Below, piece after piece: positions 49,760-58,708 of a stretch of DNA of 64,000 nucleotides. Source of the DNA: Klebsiella oxytoca NBRC 105695 (GTDB taxonomy: Bacteria; Pseudomonadota; Gammaproteobacteria; Enterobacterales; Enterobacteriaceae). The DNA lies in assembly GCF_001598695.1 (NCBI RefSeq), contig NZ_BCZK01000010.1:124001-188000 (forward strand), read 5' to 3'. A model generated the notes under the pieces. It did no database searches. It was not told the DNA's origin and was given only the letters and a program-made list of their open reading frames with translations. A program made the position numbers and the translations under genes. Position 1 is the first letter of the stretch; each line of letters opens with the position of its first letter.

Positions 49760-51040
49760 ATGACAATGGAAATGATTCTGGCGCTGGGCATTCTGGTGCT
49801 AATGATAGTTCTTATTATGTCAGACAAAATGGCGTTTGGCGCACCGCCGCTGCTCGCCTGTCTGCTATTGGTTGTGACAGGGCTCTCCAACGTTCAGCAG
49901 GCCTTTGCCGGGTTTGTTAACTCAAGCGTCATTATGATCGCCGGCTTTATGGTGGTGATGGCGGCGCTGCAGAAAACGCGGCTGATCGGTAACGTAAAAT
50001 CGGCGATGGTTAATCTGGTAAATAAAGGCAGCTATAAAAGCTACGCGCTGCTACTGGTGATTGTCATGATTGGCGCCAGCCTGGCGGGTACCGGTTCAAC
50101 CGGCTACTACGTGCTGATTCTGTCACTGGTTTCGACCATCCCCTACAGCAAGAAGCTGCCGACCTCAAAGCTGATGATGCCGCTGGGATTCGCCACCAAT
50201 CATCCTCTGTTCCCGGTTAACGTCGCGCTGCTGTTTGGCGTCACCGCCACGGTACTGCAAACCGCCGGTTTCAACGAGGAGATTTCAATGGTGAAATTTG
50301 CTCTGGTCAATCTGGTGATGTCGCTGGCCTTTTTGGCCTGGTGCCTGGTTGCGTATCGCTTTTTACCCGACCACCCGATCGCCGATGCCTCCGAGGAAGC
50401 GATGGCGGTACGCGAAGAGGAAGCCGTGGTGCTGCCCGCGTGGAAAGAGTATTGCACCGTTGGCGCCTTTGCGTTCAGCGTCGTGGGTATGATGCTGATG
50501 AACCAGTTAGGCAACATCGCCTATGTCGTACCGGGTCTCGCCGCTGCCTTCGTGATGATGATTAACGTTGTCGACTTCAAAGAGGTTCGCGATCATATGG
50601 GCGCGCCGGTTATCCTGATGATGGCCGGGGTGATCGGCGTCGCCGATGCGCTGGCAGGCACGGGCTTCACGGCAATGGTCGGCGATGCGGTGGCGGGCGT
50701 GCTCGGCGCAAACGTATCGCCCTTCGTGTTTATTTTTATCTTTGCGCTACTGACCAGCACCTGCTCAACCTTTACCGGGTCGAACATGGGCTCGGTGTAT
50801 ATCTTCGCGCCGATCGCGATCGCCGCCTGTACCAGCCTCGGCCTCAACCCTACCGCAGCCGCGATTGCGGTGGTCATTTCTGGCTGGAACGGTGGCTATA
50901 TGCCGATTGACGGTATGCCGGCAATGATTCTGGGAATGGGAAAATATAAATTACCGGAATTCTGGATATTCTCGGTGCCGATGTACTTAATACGGATTCT
51001 GGCACTGTGCGTCGGCGCGATTGTGATATTCCCGATGTAG
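49760..51040 (+). CDS. SLC13/CitMHS-type anion permease
   Basis: A 426-residue inner-membrane carrier with about 11-12 hydrophobic spans. NSSVIMIAGFMVVMAALQKTRL, GTGSTGYYVLILSLVSTIPY, ATNHPLFPVN and TFTGSNMGSVYIF (key loop parts) fit the ion-transporter superfamily that moves di- and tricarboxylates, sugar acids or gluconate-like anions. AAGGAGAAATAACA precedes the ATG. It is the last gene of the rightward arm, closed by a strong terminator. It is the probable importer of the cluster's substrate, an anionic sugar acid. Confidence 0.82.
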   Translation: MTMEMILALGILVLMIVLIMSDKMAFGAPPLLACLLLVVTGLSNVQQAFAGFVNSSVIMIAGFMVVMAALQKTRLIGNVKSAMVNLVNKGSYKSYALLLVIVMIGASLAGTGSTGYYVLILSLVSTIPYSKKLPTSKLMMPLGFATNHPLFPVNVALLFGVTATVLQTAGFNEEISMVKFALVNLVMSLAFLAWCLVAYRFLPDHPIADASEEAMAVREEEAVVLPAWKEYCTVGAFAFSVVGMMLMNQLGNIAYVVPGLAAAFVMMINVVDFKEVRDHMGAPVILMMAGVIGVADALAGTGFTAMVGDAVAGVLGANVSPFVFIFIFALLTSTCSTFTGSNMGSVYIFAPIAIAACTSLGLNPTAAAIAVVISGWNGGYMPIDGMPAMILGMGKYKLPEFWIFSVPMYLIRILALCVGAIVIFPM

Positions 51041-51135
51041 TTTTCTCTTCAATCTGTTCTGGTCTGACGCGATAGTGGCTCTGGTTTTTCGTGGAGTACG
51101 CAGGAGACGTTTGCCCAACACGCGGGGATGGATAA

Positions 51136-51172
51136 GGGATCGGCAGGTTTATTGCCGATCCCTTTTTATTTT
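51136..51172 (+). terminator. Intrinsic terminator of the rightward catabolic operon
   Basis: Perfect 10-bp arms GGGATCGGCA (51136-51145) and TGCCGATCCC (51153-51162), loop of seven, then TTTTTATTTT. It ends about 130 bases after the permease stop. The same stem has little T tract on the other strand for the convergent phzF gene. Confidence 0.85.
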
Positions 51173-51174
51173 GC

Positions 51175-51981
51175 TTACTCGCCTGACGTTATTTCACGTA
51201 GCGTGATTACGCCATTTAAATAGGTTACCGCCTGGCCGCTCATTAATACCCGCTCACCCTTTAGCTCGCAGCGAATATCACCGCCGCGCGCGGAAACCTG
51301 CCGCGCCAGCATCTGGGTTTTGCCCAGCTTCGCACGCCAGTAGGGAATCAACATGGTATGCGCAGAACCGGTTACCGGATCTTCCCACACCGCTTCTCCC
51401 GGGGAGAAAAAGCGGCTGACGAAGTCATATTCGCCGCTGCCTGCGGCGGTAACGGTAACTTTATGCTCACCCGGGATCATCGCGGTAATATTCGGCCGCA
51501 GGGCTTCTAGCAGGTCGCGAGAGGCCAGCTCGATAAGCCATGCGCGTCCCTTACGCGCGTGCAGATAGCTATCAATACCCAGCGCGGAGAGCATCGCGGC
51601 GGGCGGCTCACCCTCCTGCGTTTCTCCCGCCGGGAAATCCAGCGTCAGCCACTCGCCTTCACGGCTCACGGTCAGGCGACCGGAAGCGGTCGCGAAGTGA
51701 ATGACCGCGTCAGGATAATCCAGGTGATGAAATATCACGTGCGCGCTGGCAAGCGTAGCGTGGCCGCAGAGATTGACCTCGTTGCGGGTGGTAAACCAGC
51801 GAAGCGCAAAACCATCGCTTTCTGGCACCACGAACGCGGTTTCCGACTGGTTGTGCTGCTGCGCCATGTTGAGCAGCAGCGCATCCGGCAGCCACTCTTT
51901 AAGCAGGCATACCGCCGCCGGATTGCCGGCAAAAGGCTGGTCGCTGAAAGCCGCCACCAGATAAAAAGGGATTTCCGTCAC
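51175..51981 (-). CDS. PhzF-family isomerase, copy 1
   Basis: A 268-residue PhzF-fold protein (diaminopimelate-epimerase-like). The catalytic Glu is in HNQSETAF (about residue 45), with GHATLASAH and EDPVTGSAHTMLIPYW following. Start is a GTG with AAGGAGG five bases upstream. Members isomerise dihydrohydroxyanthranilate in phenazine synthesis, but most enterobacterial ones (E. coli YddE) have no known substrate, and no other phenazine gene is here. It is second in a two-gene operon, nine bases after copy 2, with which it shares roughly 60 percent of residues. Confidence 0.88.
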   Translation of the reverse strand: MTEIPFYLVAAFSDQPFAGNPAAVCLLKEWLPDALLLNMAQQHNQSETAFVVPESDGFALRWFTTRNEVNLCGHATLASAHVIFHHLDYPDAVIHFATASGRLTVSREGEWLTLDFPAGETQEGEPPAAMLSALGIDSYLHARKGRAWLIELASRDLLEALRPNITAMIPGEHKVTVTAAGSGEYDFVSRFFSPGEAVWEDPVTGSAHTMLIPYWRAKLGKTQMLARQVSARGGDIRCELKGERVLMSGQAVTYLNGVITLREITSGE

Positions 51982-51990
51982 CCGGCCTCC

Positions 51991-52782
51991 TTAACGCAGC
52001 GTAATCGTGCCGATTAAATAGGTCGTCGCCTGACCGCCGATCAGAACCCGCTCGCCCCGCCACTGGCAGCGCAGATCGCCGCCGCGGGCCGAAACCTGCC
52101 GCGCCTGCATCTCCGTTTTGCCGAGCTTTTCGCCCCAGTAGGGAATCAGCATGCTGTGGGTCGAACCGGTCACCGGATCTTCCGCCACCGCCTCGCCCGG
52201 GCAGAAGAAACGGCTGACAAAGTCATACTCTTCATCCGCCGCGCTGATACAGATCATTTTACCGAGGCGCTGGAGTCTCTGCATATCCGGGCGCACGGCT
52301 TCCACCTGCTGGCGGTTGGCCAGAATCACCAGATAATCGCGCGCCACGCGTATCTCCTGCGCTTCGCGCAGTCCGAGCCCGGCCAGCAGTTCCGCAGGCG
52401 GCTGCTCAACGGCGGTCGTCGCCCAGGCCGGGAAATCCAGGGTCAGCCAGTCGCCGCTGCGCGTGACGCGAAGCTCGCCAACAAAACGGGTGCTAAAGAC
52501 AATCGTTGATGACGGGTGATCGAAATATTCAAAAATCACGTGCGATGCCGCCAGCGTCGCATGGCCGCAAAGGTTGATCTCATCCAGCGTGGTAAACCAG
52601 CGCAGCTCGTATCCTTCATCGGTGCGGACGAAAAACGCCGTCTCCGACTGATTATGCTGTTGCGCCATTTTCAGCAACGTTTCGTCCGGCAGCCATTCGG
52701 TGAGCGGGCAAACCGCCGCTGCGTTGCCGCCAAAGCTATGGTCGCTGAACGCATCGACCAGATAAAAATTAATTTCCTGCAT
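51991..52782 (-). CDS. PhzF-family isomerase, copy 2
   Basis: A 263-residue paralogue of the next gene, with the same elements: QHNQSETAFFV (catalytic Glu), LCGHATLAASHV, and AEDPVTGSTHSMLIPYWG. It precedes copy 1 in the same operon, suggesting a tandem duplication with divergence in the middle third (VEQPPAELLAGL versus EGEPPAAMLSAL). No signal peptide. Substrate unknown. GGGA lies upstream of the ATG. It marks the right edge of the accessory block before sotB. Confidence 0.88.
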   Translation of the reverse strand: MQEINFYLVDAFSDHSFGGNAAAVCPLTEWLPDETLLKMAQQHNQSETAFFVRTDEGYELRWFTTLDEINLCGHATLAASHVIFEYFDHPSSTIVFSTRFVGELRVTRSGDWLTLDFPAWATTAVEQPPAELLAGLGLREAQEIRVARDYLVILANRQQVEAVRPDMQRLQRLGKMICISAADEEYDFVSRFFCPGEAVAEDPVTGSTHSMLIPYWGEKLGKTEMQARQVSARGGDLRCQWRGERVLIGGQATTYLIGTITLR

Positions 52783-52987
52783 CGTTCGGTCCCTTCATCT
52801 TTTTTACTTATCGATAACATGACATAAACGGGATAATTGCACACCTTTTATAAGAAAATTAATCCGTTAGGTTCAGGTTTTTCCTTCAAACAAAAATGAG
52901 ACTCAGATCACAAAATGGTTGTGTTTTAGGCAGCGATCGTTTTAAGATCGTGCCACTTCTTTCCTCTTTGTAACCAGCCCTGAACTT

Positions 52988-54187
52988 ATGATGACAAATA
53001 CGGTTTCACGCAAGGTCGCGTGGCTGCGCGTAGTCACGCTTGCGATTGCGGCATTTATTTTTAATACCACCGAATTTGCGCCCGTTGGCCTGCTGTCGGA
53101 CATTGCTGACAGCTTCGGCATGGAAACGGCGCAGGTGGGGATTATGCTGACGATCTACGCCTGGGTCGTCGCGCTGATGTCGCTGCCCTTTATGCTGTTG
53201 ACCAGCAAGATGGAGCGCCGTCGTCTGCTGGTTGGCCTGTTTATTCTGTTTATCGCCAGCCACGTGCTGTCGTTCCTGGCATGGAACTTTAACGTGCTGG
53301 TGATCAGCCGTATCGGTATCGCTTTTGCCCACGCGGTATTCTGGTCGATTACTTCAGCGCTGGCGATTCGTATGGCGCCAGCCGGTAAACGGGCGCAGGC
53401 GCTGAGCCTGATTGCTACCGGTACCGCGTTGGCGATGGTTTTCGGTATCCCGATCGGCCGTATCGTCGGGCAGTACTTTGGCTGGCGCACCACCTTCCTG
53501 GTTATTGGCCTGGGAGCGCTGATCACCATGGTATGCCTGATCAAGCTGCTGCCCAGGCTGCCGAGCGAGCATTCAGGTTCGCTGAAAAGCCTACCGGTGC
53601 TGTTCCGCCGCCCTGCGCTGCTGAGTATTTATTTACTGACGGTGATTGTGGTGACCGCGCACTATACCGCCTATAGCTATATTGAACCGTTCGTTCAGAC
53701 GGTCGCCGGCCTGAGCGGCAACTTCGCGACCGTGCTGCTGCTGACGCTGGGCGGCGCGGGTATCGTCGGCAGCATTCTGTTTGGTAAGCTCGGCAACCTG
53801 CATGCTTCCGGATTAATCAATGCGGCGATTGGCCTGCTGCTGGCGTGTCTGCTACTGCTGCTGCCCGCCTCGCACAACGCTAACCACCTGATGCTGCTGA
53901 GCGTCTTCTGGGGCGTGGCGATCATGATTATCGGGCTTGGTATGCAGGTTAAAGTGCTGGCGCTGGCGCCGGATGCAACCGACGTGGCGATGTCGCTGTT
54001 TTCGGGGATCTTTAATATCGGCATCGGCGCTGGCGCGCTGGTGGGCAGTCAGGTCAGTACCCATCTGTCGATGGCATCGATTGGCTATGTCGGCGCGATC
54101 CCGGCCGTCGTCGCGTTAATGTGGGCGGTGATGATTTTCCGCCGCTGGCCGATCTCGCTGGACGACCATCAGCCGCATCACTCCTGA
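52988..54187 (+). CDS. sotB: Sugar efflux transporter
   Basis: A 399-residue MFS carrier matching E. coli SotB/YdeA (396). [20 protein letters not shown] (residues 26-45) and the proline/glycine pattern [20 protein letters not shown] (typical drug/sugar-efflux motif C region) are present, with about 12 spans. In E. coli it exports arabinose and IPTG. The divergent or preceding gene order (left ptrR, right marC) matches E. coli except for the inserted block. A bidirectional terminator follows. Confidence 0.93.
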   Translation: MMTNTVSRKVAWLRVVTLAIAAFIFNTTEFAPVGLLSDIADSFGMETAQVGIMLTIYAWVVALMSLPFMLLTSKMERRRLLVGLFILFIASHVLSFLAWNFNVLVISRIGIAFAHAVFWSITSALAIRMAPAGKRAQALSLIATGTALAMVFGIPIGRIVGQYFGWRTTFLVIGLGALITMVCLIKLLPRLPSEHSGSLKSLPVLFRRPALLSIYLLTVIVVTAHYTAYSYIEPFVQTVAGLSGNFATVLLLTLGGAGIVGSILFGKLGNLHASGLINAAIGLLLACLLLLLPASHNANHLMLLSVFWGVAIMIIGLGMQVKVLALAPDATDVAMSLFSGIFNIGIGAGALVGSQVSTHLSMASIGYVGAIPAVVALMWAVMIFRRWPISLDDHQPHHS

Positions 54188-54198
54188 TCGTTCGACTA

Positions 54199-54240
54199 AA
54201 AAAAGCCTGCCGGTTGCAAAACGGCAGGCTTTTTTATTTT
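54199..54240. terminator. Bidirectional terminator between sotB and marC
   Basis: Stem GCCTGCCG (54205-54212) and CGGCAGGC (54222-54229), A-run on the left and T-run on the right, so it works in both directions for these convergent genes. Confidence 0.9.
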
Positions 54241-54259
54241 TCCTGTCGGCGCAAAGTCG

Positions 54260-54928
54260 TCAGGCGTGATAGGTCGAAATAATCTCCAGCACGCCGTTGA
54301 TGATGAATTGCACGCCCATACAGACCAGCAGGAAGCCCATCAGGCGGGAAATCGCCTCGATACCGCCCTTCCCGACCAGACGCATAATCGCTCCGGAGCT
54401 GCGCAGGCAGCCCCACAGAATAATGCCGACCAGCGCAAAAGTAATCGGCGGCGCCGCCAGCACGACCCACTCCGGGAAGTTTGCTCCGTGCTTTACCGTC
54501 GACGCCGAGCTGATAATCATCGCGATCGTCCCCGGCCCTGCGGTGCTCGGCATCGCCAGGGGAACGAAGGCAATATTGGCCGTCGGTTCATCTTCGAGCT
54601 CTTCCGATTTGAGCTTAGCTTCCATCGAATCATGGGCCTTTTGCTGCGGAAACAGCATCCGGAAGCCGATAAAGGCGACAATCAGCCCCCCGGCGATACG
54701 CAGTCCGGGAATCGATATGCCAAAGGTGTTCATCACCACCTGCCCGGCGTACCACGCGACCATCAGGATAGCGAACACGTAGACCGAGGCCATCAGCGAC
54801 TGCCGGTTACGCTCGGCGTTATTCATGTTTCCGGCCAGGCCAAGGAACAGCGCCACGGTAGTCAGCGGGTTTGCCAGCGGTAGGATCACAACCAGTCCCA
54901 GGCCTATCGCTTTAAAAAGATCCATCAT
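54260..54928 (-). CDS. marC: MarC family (UPF0056) membrane protein
   Basis: A 222-residue inner-membrane protein with about six spans, nearly identical in layout to E. coli MarC (221). [20 protein letters not shown] at the start and [21 protein letters not shown] at the end are diagnostic. Despite the name it has no proven role in resistance. It is transcribed divergently from marRAB with a 260-base shared promoter region. Confidence 0.95.
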   Translation of the reverse strand: MMDLFKAIGLGLVVILPLANPLTTVALFLGLAGNMNNAERNRQSLMASVYVFAILMVAWYAGQVVMNTFGISIPGLRIAGGLIVAFIGFRMLFPQQKAHDSMEAKLKSEELEDEPTANIAFVPLAMPSTAGPGTIAMIISSASTVKHGANFPEWVVLAAPPITFALVGIILWGCLRSSGAIMRLVGKGGIEAISRLMGFLLVCMGVQFIINGVLEIISTYHA

Positions 54929-55090
54929 AGTGAGTTAAAGTCCTGTAAATATTGGATTATCAAAAAATGACGCGCGCCGAGTATAGCGTCGGTTGTCAGA
55001 GTAGCGCGAGTTCCCGGCAGAATGTATCCATCATGCAATAAATCATAAGACAACCGCGCCAAATAGAGTGACCTGCATCACAACTATCCG

Positions 55091-55110
55091 TTTTAGCAAA
55101 TCGTGGCATC
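55091..55110 (+). promoter_or_regulatory. Marbox upstream of marRAB
   Basis: TTTTAGCAAATCGTGGCATC closely matches the E. coli mar marbox, where MarA, SoxS and Rob activate the operon. It ends 15 bases before the -35 hexamer. Confidence 0.85.
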
Positions 55111-55125
55111 GGCTTATTCATCAGG

Positions 55126-55154
55126 TTGACTTATATTTGCCTAGGCAATAATAT
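55126..55154 (+). promoter_or_regulatory. marRAB sigma70 promoter
   Basis: TTGACT and TAATAT hexamers 17 bases apart, starting 63 bases before marR. MarR site I lies between them. Confidence 0.85.
55137..55148. promoter_or_regulatory. MarR operator site I
   Basis: The perfect 12-bp palindrome TTGCCTAGGCAA fills the promoter spacer, at the same place as site I in E. coli. The central pair is TA instead of the usual TG. Confidence 0.85.
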
Positions 55155-55171
55155 CTCCCGCAACTAAGTCA

Positions 55172-55183
55172 TTGCCTGGGCAA
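55172..55183. promoter_or_regulatory. MarR operator site II
   Basis: TTGCCTGGGCAA lies six bases before the marR GTG, between promoter and start, like site II in E. coli. It covers the ribosome-binding region. Confidence 0.8.
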
Positions 55184-55188
55184 CCATC

Positions 55189-55623
55189 GTGAAAAGTACA
55201 AGCGACCTGTTTAACGAAATGATCCCCCTCGGACGCTTGATCCAGATGGTTAACCAGAAAAAAGATCGCCTGCTCAACGACTACCTCTCACCGATGGATA
55301 TTACGTCCACCCAGTTTCGGGTGCTCTGTTCCATTCGTTGCGAAGTGTGTATTACCCCCGTTGAGCTGAAAACCGTCCTTTCCGTCGATCCGGGCGCCAT
55401 GACGCGCATGCTTGACCGCCTGGTCTGTAAAGGCTGGATTGAACGGTTACCCAACCCGACTGACAAGCGTGGCGTACTGGTGCAGCTAACGCCAGACGGC
55501 GCAGCCCTTTGTGAGCAGTGTCATCAGGTTGTGGGTCAGAAATTGCACCAGGAACTAACAAAAAATCTATCGACGGATGAAGTGGCCACTCTTGAGTGCC
55601 TGCTCAAAAAAGTTCTGTCGTAA
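55189..55623 (+). CDS. marR: Multiple antibiotic resistance repressor MarR
   Basis: A 144-residue MarR, the same length as E. coli MarR, with GTG start as in E. coli. Winged-helix DNA-binding domain is in the middle ([20 protein letters not shown], recognition helix; DKRGVLVQL, wing). The redox- and copper-sensitive Cys (C80 of E. coli) appears as RLVCKGW. It represses marRAB by binding the two operator sites and is released by salicylate and phenolics. No loss-of-function mutation is visible. Confidence 0.97.
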   Translation: MKSTSDLFNEMIPLGRLIQMVNQKKDRLLNDYLSPMDITSTQFRVLCSIRCEVCITPVELKTVLSVDPGAMTRMLDRLVCKGWIERLPNPTDKRGVLVQLTPDGAALCEQCHQVVGQKLHQELTKNLSTDEVATLECLLKKVLS

Positions 55624-55637
55624 TAAGAAGAGGTAAG

Positions 55638-56021
55638 ATGATGTCCAGACGCAATAACGACGCCATCACTATCCATAGTATTTTGTCGTGGATCGAGGAT
55701 AACCTGGAATCGCCCCTGTCGCTGGAGAAGGTTTCAGAGCGCTCAGGTTACTCCAAGTGGCACCTGCAAAGAATGTTCAAGAAAGAGACCGGTCACTCGC
55801 TGGGACAATATATCCGCAGCCGTAAGCTGACCGAGATTGCGCAGAAGCTGAAGCAGAGCAACGAGCCTATCTTATACCTGGCCGAGCGCTATGGCTTTGA
55901 GTCGCAGCAAACGCTGACGCGGACTTTCAAAAACTATTTCGATGTTCCGCCGCACCAGTATCGTATTACTAACGTGCCGGGCGAGTCGCGCTACCTGCTC
56001 CCGTTGAACAACTGTTGTTAA
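55638..56021 (+). CDS. marA: AraC-family activator MarA
   Basis: A 127-residue activator of multidrug efflux, porin repression and oxidative-stress genes. Both AraC-type HTHs are intact: [20 protein letters not shown] and [18 protein letters not shown]. The sequence is close to that of E. coli MarA. Start at the first of two adjacent ATGs (55638); AGAGG lies close upstream. It follows marR by 14 bases in one operon. Confidence 0.97.
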   Translation: MMSRRNNDAITIHSILSWIEDNLESPLSLEKVSERSGYSKWHLQRMFKKETGHSLGQYIRSRKLTEIAQKLKQSNEPILYLAERYGFESQQTLTRTFKNYFDVPPHQYRITNVPGESRYLLPLNNCC

Positions 56022-56052
56022 CCGCCTGCAAAAAAGACGTATTGAGGAAATC

Positions 56053-56271
56053 ATGAAACTATTCGCTTCCGCCGCCATCGTGCTATTGGCGCTGGTCTCC
56101 AGCCAGAGTTATGCGGAGCAGACCACCACTCCGGTTCGCCACAACAACCGGGATGCGATGATTATTCCTTCCGAGCATAATGATTCGCCTTTTGATTTCA
56201 ATCACATGGCTTCGGGCAGTGATAAATCAGATGAACTGGGCGTACCCTATTACAACCAGCAAGGCCTGTAA
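56053..56271 (+). CDS. marB: Mar operon periplasmic protein MarB
   Basis: A 72-residue exported protein with a signal peptide ending SYA and the family ending SDELGVPYYNQQGL, clearly MarB (E. coli 72 residues). In E. coli it lowers marA expression by an unknown indirect route. The mature DFNHMASGSDKSD part is conserved. GAGG lies eight bases before the ATG. It ends the operon just before a strong terminator. Confidence 0.95.
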   Translation: MKLFASAAIVLLALVSSQSYAEQTTTPVRHNNRDAMIIPSEHNDSPFDFNHMASGSDKSDELGVPYYNQQGL

Positions 56272-56280
56272 AATCCCTTT

Positions 56281-56306
56281 AGCCCCGTCACCGGGGCTTT
56301 TTTTTA
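56281..56306 (+). terminator. marRAB terminator
   Basis: AGCCCCG-TCAC-CGGGGCT followed by eight T residues. It overlaps by a few bases the stop region of the convergent eamA. Confidence 0.92.
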
Positions 56307-57203
56307 TCCTCTCGCCATTCCAGGACGCACGATCCGCAGGCCGAAAACGTTGATATACAGCCCGGCCATAATGAGCACGGCCCCCAGCAGTTGCAGGCTA
56401 TTCAGCGTTTCGCCGAGCAGCAAGGCGGCGCTGGCCATTCCCACCACCGGCACCAGCAGCGACAGCGGCGCTACGCGCCAGGTCTCATAGCGACCGAGCA
56501 GCGAACCCCAGATCCCATAGCCGACAATCGTCGCAACAAACGCCAGATACAGTAGCGACAGAATCGTTACCCCATCGATATGCAACAGGCTTGCCGCCAT
56601 GATCTGCGGACCATCGAGAAGCCAGGAGGCCAGCATAAAAGGCAGCACCGGGATCAGCGCGCTCCACACGACTAAAGACATAATCGGCGGCCGGCTCGCA
56701 TGGGACATGATTTTTTTATTGAAGATGTTGCCGCAGGCCCAGCTCAGCGCCGCCGCCAGGGTCAGCAAAAAGCCCACCAGCGGAACATGCTGTCCGCCGA
56801 GGCTGGCCTCGACCAGCACCAGGACGCCGAAAATCGCCAGTGCGATACCTGCCAGCTGTTTCGCCTGCAAACGCTCGCCGAAGATAAACGCGCCAAGAAT
56901 AATGGTAAAAAAGGCCTGCGCCTGCAGCACCAGCGAGGCCAGCCCGGCAGGCATACCGAGGCTAATCGCGCAGAACAGAAACGCAAACTGGCCAAAGCTA
57001 ATAGTCAGACCGTAGCCCAGCAGCAGAGTGAGCGGAATTTTTGGCCGCGCGACGAAGAGCAGCGCCGGGAAAGCCACCAGCAAAAAACGCAGCCCGGCAA
57101 GCATCAGCGGCGGCATATTATGCAGCCCCAGCTTAATCACCACGAAATTCAGCCCCCATACCACCACCACCAGTAATGCCAGCAGCCCGTCTTTTCGCGT
57201 CAT
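56304..57203 (-). CDS. eamA: Cysteine/O-acetylserine exporter
   Basis: A 299-residue DMT-family exporter, same length as E. coli EamA (YdeD). Ten spans in two EamA repeats; conserved stretches include VVWGLNFVVIKLGLHNMPPL (residues 14-33), GLASLVLQAQAFFTI and CGNIFNKKIMSHASRP. It exports cysteine pathway metabolites. It is convergent with marB, as in E. coli. Confidence 0.95.
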   Translation of the reverse strand: MTRKDGLLALLVVVVWGLNFVVIKLGLHNMPPLMLAGLRFLLVAFPALLFVARPKIPLTLLLGYGLTISFGQFAFLFCAISLGMPAGLASLVLQAQAFFTIILGAFIFGERLQAKQLAGIALAIFGVLVLVEASLGGQHVPLVGFLLTLAAALSWACGNIFNKKIMSHASRPPIMSLVVWSALIPVLPFMLASWLLDGPQIMAASLLHIDGVTILSLLYLAFVATIVGYGIWGSLLGRYETWRVAPLSLLVPVVGMASAALLLGETLNSLQLLGAVLIMAGLYINVFGLRIVRPGMARG

Positions 57204-57396
57204 ACCCTGCCTCGGTTGTTATTGGATTTTTTGTGAACAAAATCAAACTACAGAATAATTCGTCCGCCGCCTAGATCATTATTTTCGGTAGGTCGCTGGC
57301 GTGCTTTTCATCACCGATGGGAACTATACAAGCGTCGGTTAGCATGCTATTTGTGATCGGGACAACAAAAATAACATCACTTCAGGCAAGGAAAAA

Positions 57397-58590
57397 ATGA
57401 TACCGACACTCAGGCGCTCAACGGCGGCGCTGCTGGCTTCGTCGTTGCTGTTAACGATTGGCCGCGGCGCAACGTTACCTTTTATGACGATCTACCTCAC
57501 CCGGCAGTACCAGCTGGAAGTGGATAAAATCGGCTATGCGCTGTCGAGCGCGCTGATCGTCGGGGTACTGTTCAGCATGGGGTTTGGCATTCTCGCCGAT
57601 AAGTTCGATAAAAAGCGCTATATGACTCTCGCCGTGCTGGCGTTTATTGGCGGTTTCATCGCTATTCCGCTGGTCAATAGCGTCGCGCTGGTAGTGTTTT
57701 TCTTCGCGCTGATTAACTGCGCCTACTCGGTATTCTCCACCGTCCTGAAAGCGTGGTTCGCCGACGTGCTGTCGCCGGAAAAGAAGGCGCAGATTTTTTC
57801 TCTTAACTACACCTTTCTTAATATTGGCTGGACCGTTGGACCGCCGATCGGCACTCTGCTGGTGATGTACAGCATTAACCTGCCGTTCTGGCTGGCAGCG
57901 GGCTGCGCCGCGCTGCCGCTGGTGTTTATTCAGCTGTTTGTCCAGCGCACCAGCGCCGCGATTGCTGAGGATAATGCGGTCCAGTGGTCGCCTTCGGTGC
58001 TGCTGCGCGATCGTGCGCTACTGTGGTTTACGCTCTCCGGCCTGCTGGCGTCATTCGTCGGCGGCTCTTTCGCTTCCTGTATTTCCCAGTATGTGCTGGT
58101 GGTAGCGGACAGCGATTTTGCTGAAAAAGTGGTTGCCGTGGTACTGCCGGTCAACGCCGCCGTCGTGGTGGCGCTGCAGTACGCGGTCGGCCGTCGCCTC
58201 ACCGCGCGTAATATTCGCCCGCTGATGACCTTTGGTACGGTCTGTTTTGTACTCGGACTGGGCGGTTTTGTTATTTCCGATAATAGCCTGCTGCTGTGGG
58301 GCCTCTCTGCCGCCGTCTTTACGCTCGGTGAAGTGATCTACGCGCCGGGTGAATATATGCTGATCGATAACATTGCTCCGCCGGGCATGAAGGCCAGCTA
58401 CTTTTCCGCCCAGTCGCTGGGCTGGCTGGGAGCGGCTTTTAACCCGATGCTGACCGGGACAATTCTGACCCATCTGCCGCACTGGTCGCTGTTTGCAATA
58501 TTGATGTTCGCTATTATTGCCGCCTGGCTGATGATTTTCCGTGGGATGAACGTACGCCCGTGGAACGGTAGTGCGGTCGCCCGCGCCTGA
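57397..58590 (+). CDS. ydeE: MFS efflux transporter YdeE
   Basis: A 397-residue MFS carrier matching E. coli YdeE (395), which exports dipeptides and some sugars or drugs. LRRSTAALLASSLLLTIGRG (residues 5-24), FGILADKFDKKRYM (motif A) and YAPGEYMLIDNIAPPGMKAS are conserved. About 12 spans. It is divergent from eamA, as in E. coli, and closes the syntenic block. Confidence 0.93.
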   Translation: MIPTLRRSTAALLASSLLLTIGRGATLPFMTIYLTRQYQLEVDKIGYALSSALIVGVLFSMGFGILADKFDKKRYMTLAVLAFIGGFIAIPLVNSVALVVFFFALINCAYSVFSTVLKAWFADVLSPEKKAQIFSLNYTFLNIGWTVGPPIGTLLVMYSINLPFWLAAGCAALPLVFIQLFVQRTSAAIAEDNAVQWSPSVLLRDRALLWFTLSGLLASFVGGSFASCISQYVLVVADSDFAEKVVAVVLPVNAAVVVALQYAVGRRLTARNIRPLMTFGTVCFVLGLGGFVISDNSLLLWGLSAAVFTLGEVIYAPGEYMLIDNIAPPGMKASYFSAQSLGWLGAAFNPMLTGTILTHLPHWSLFAILMFAIIAAWLMIFRGMNVRPWNGSAVARA

Positions 58591-58708
58591 GCCCAGGCGC
58601 CGTGCGGCTGTCAGGTTGCTGTCGCCCCCCTGTCGGGTTTCGATCGTGGTTGCCGACAGCCTGCTCAATAATACTCCATCTCAGGTTTTTCACCCGGAGA
58701 GAGTCACG

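Noticed and set aside
51175..52782. Phenazine biosynthesis locus
   Set aside because: Only PhzF-fold genes are present; none of the other phz genes is nearby, and PhzF homologues are common without phenazine production.
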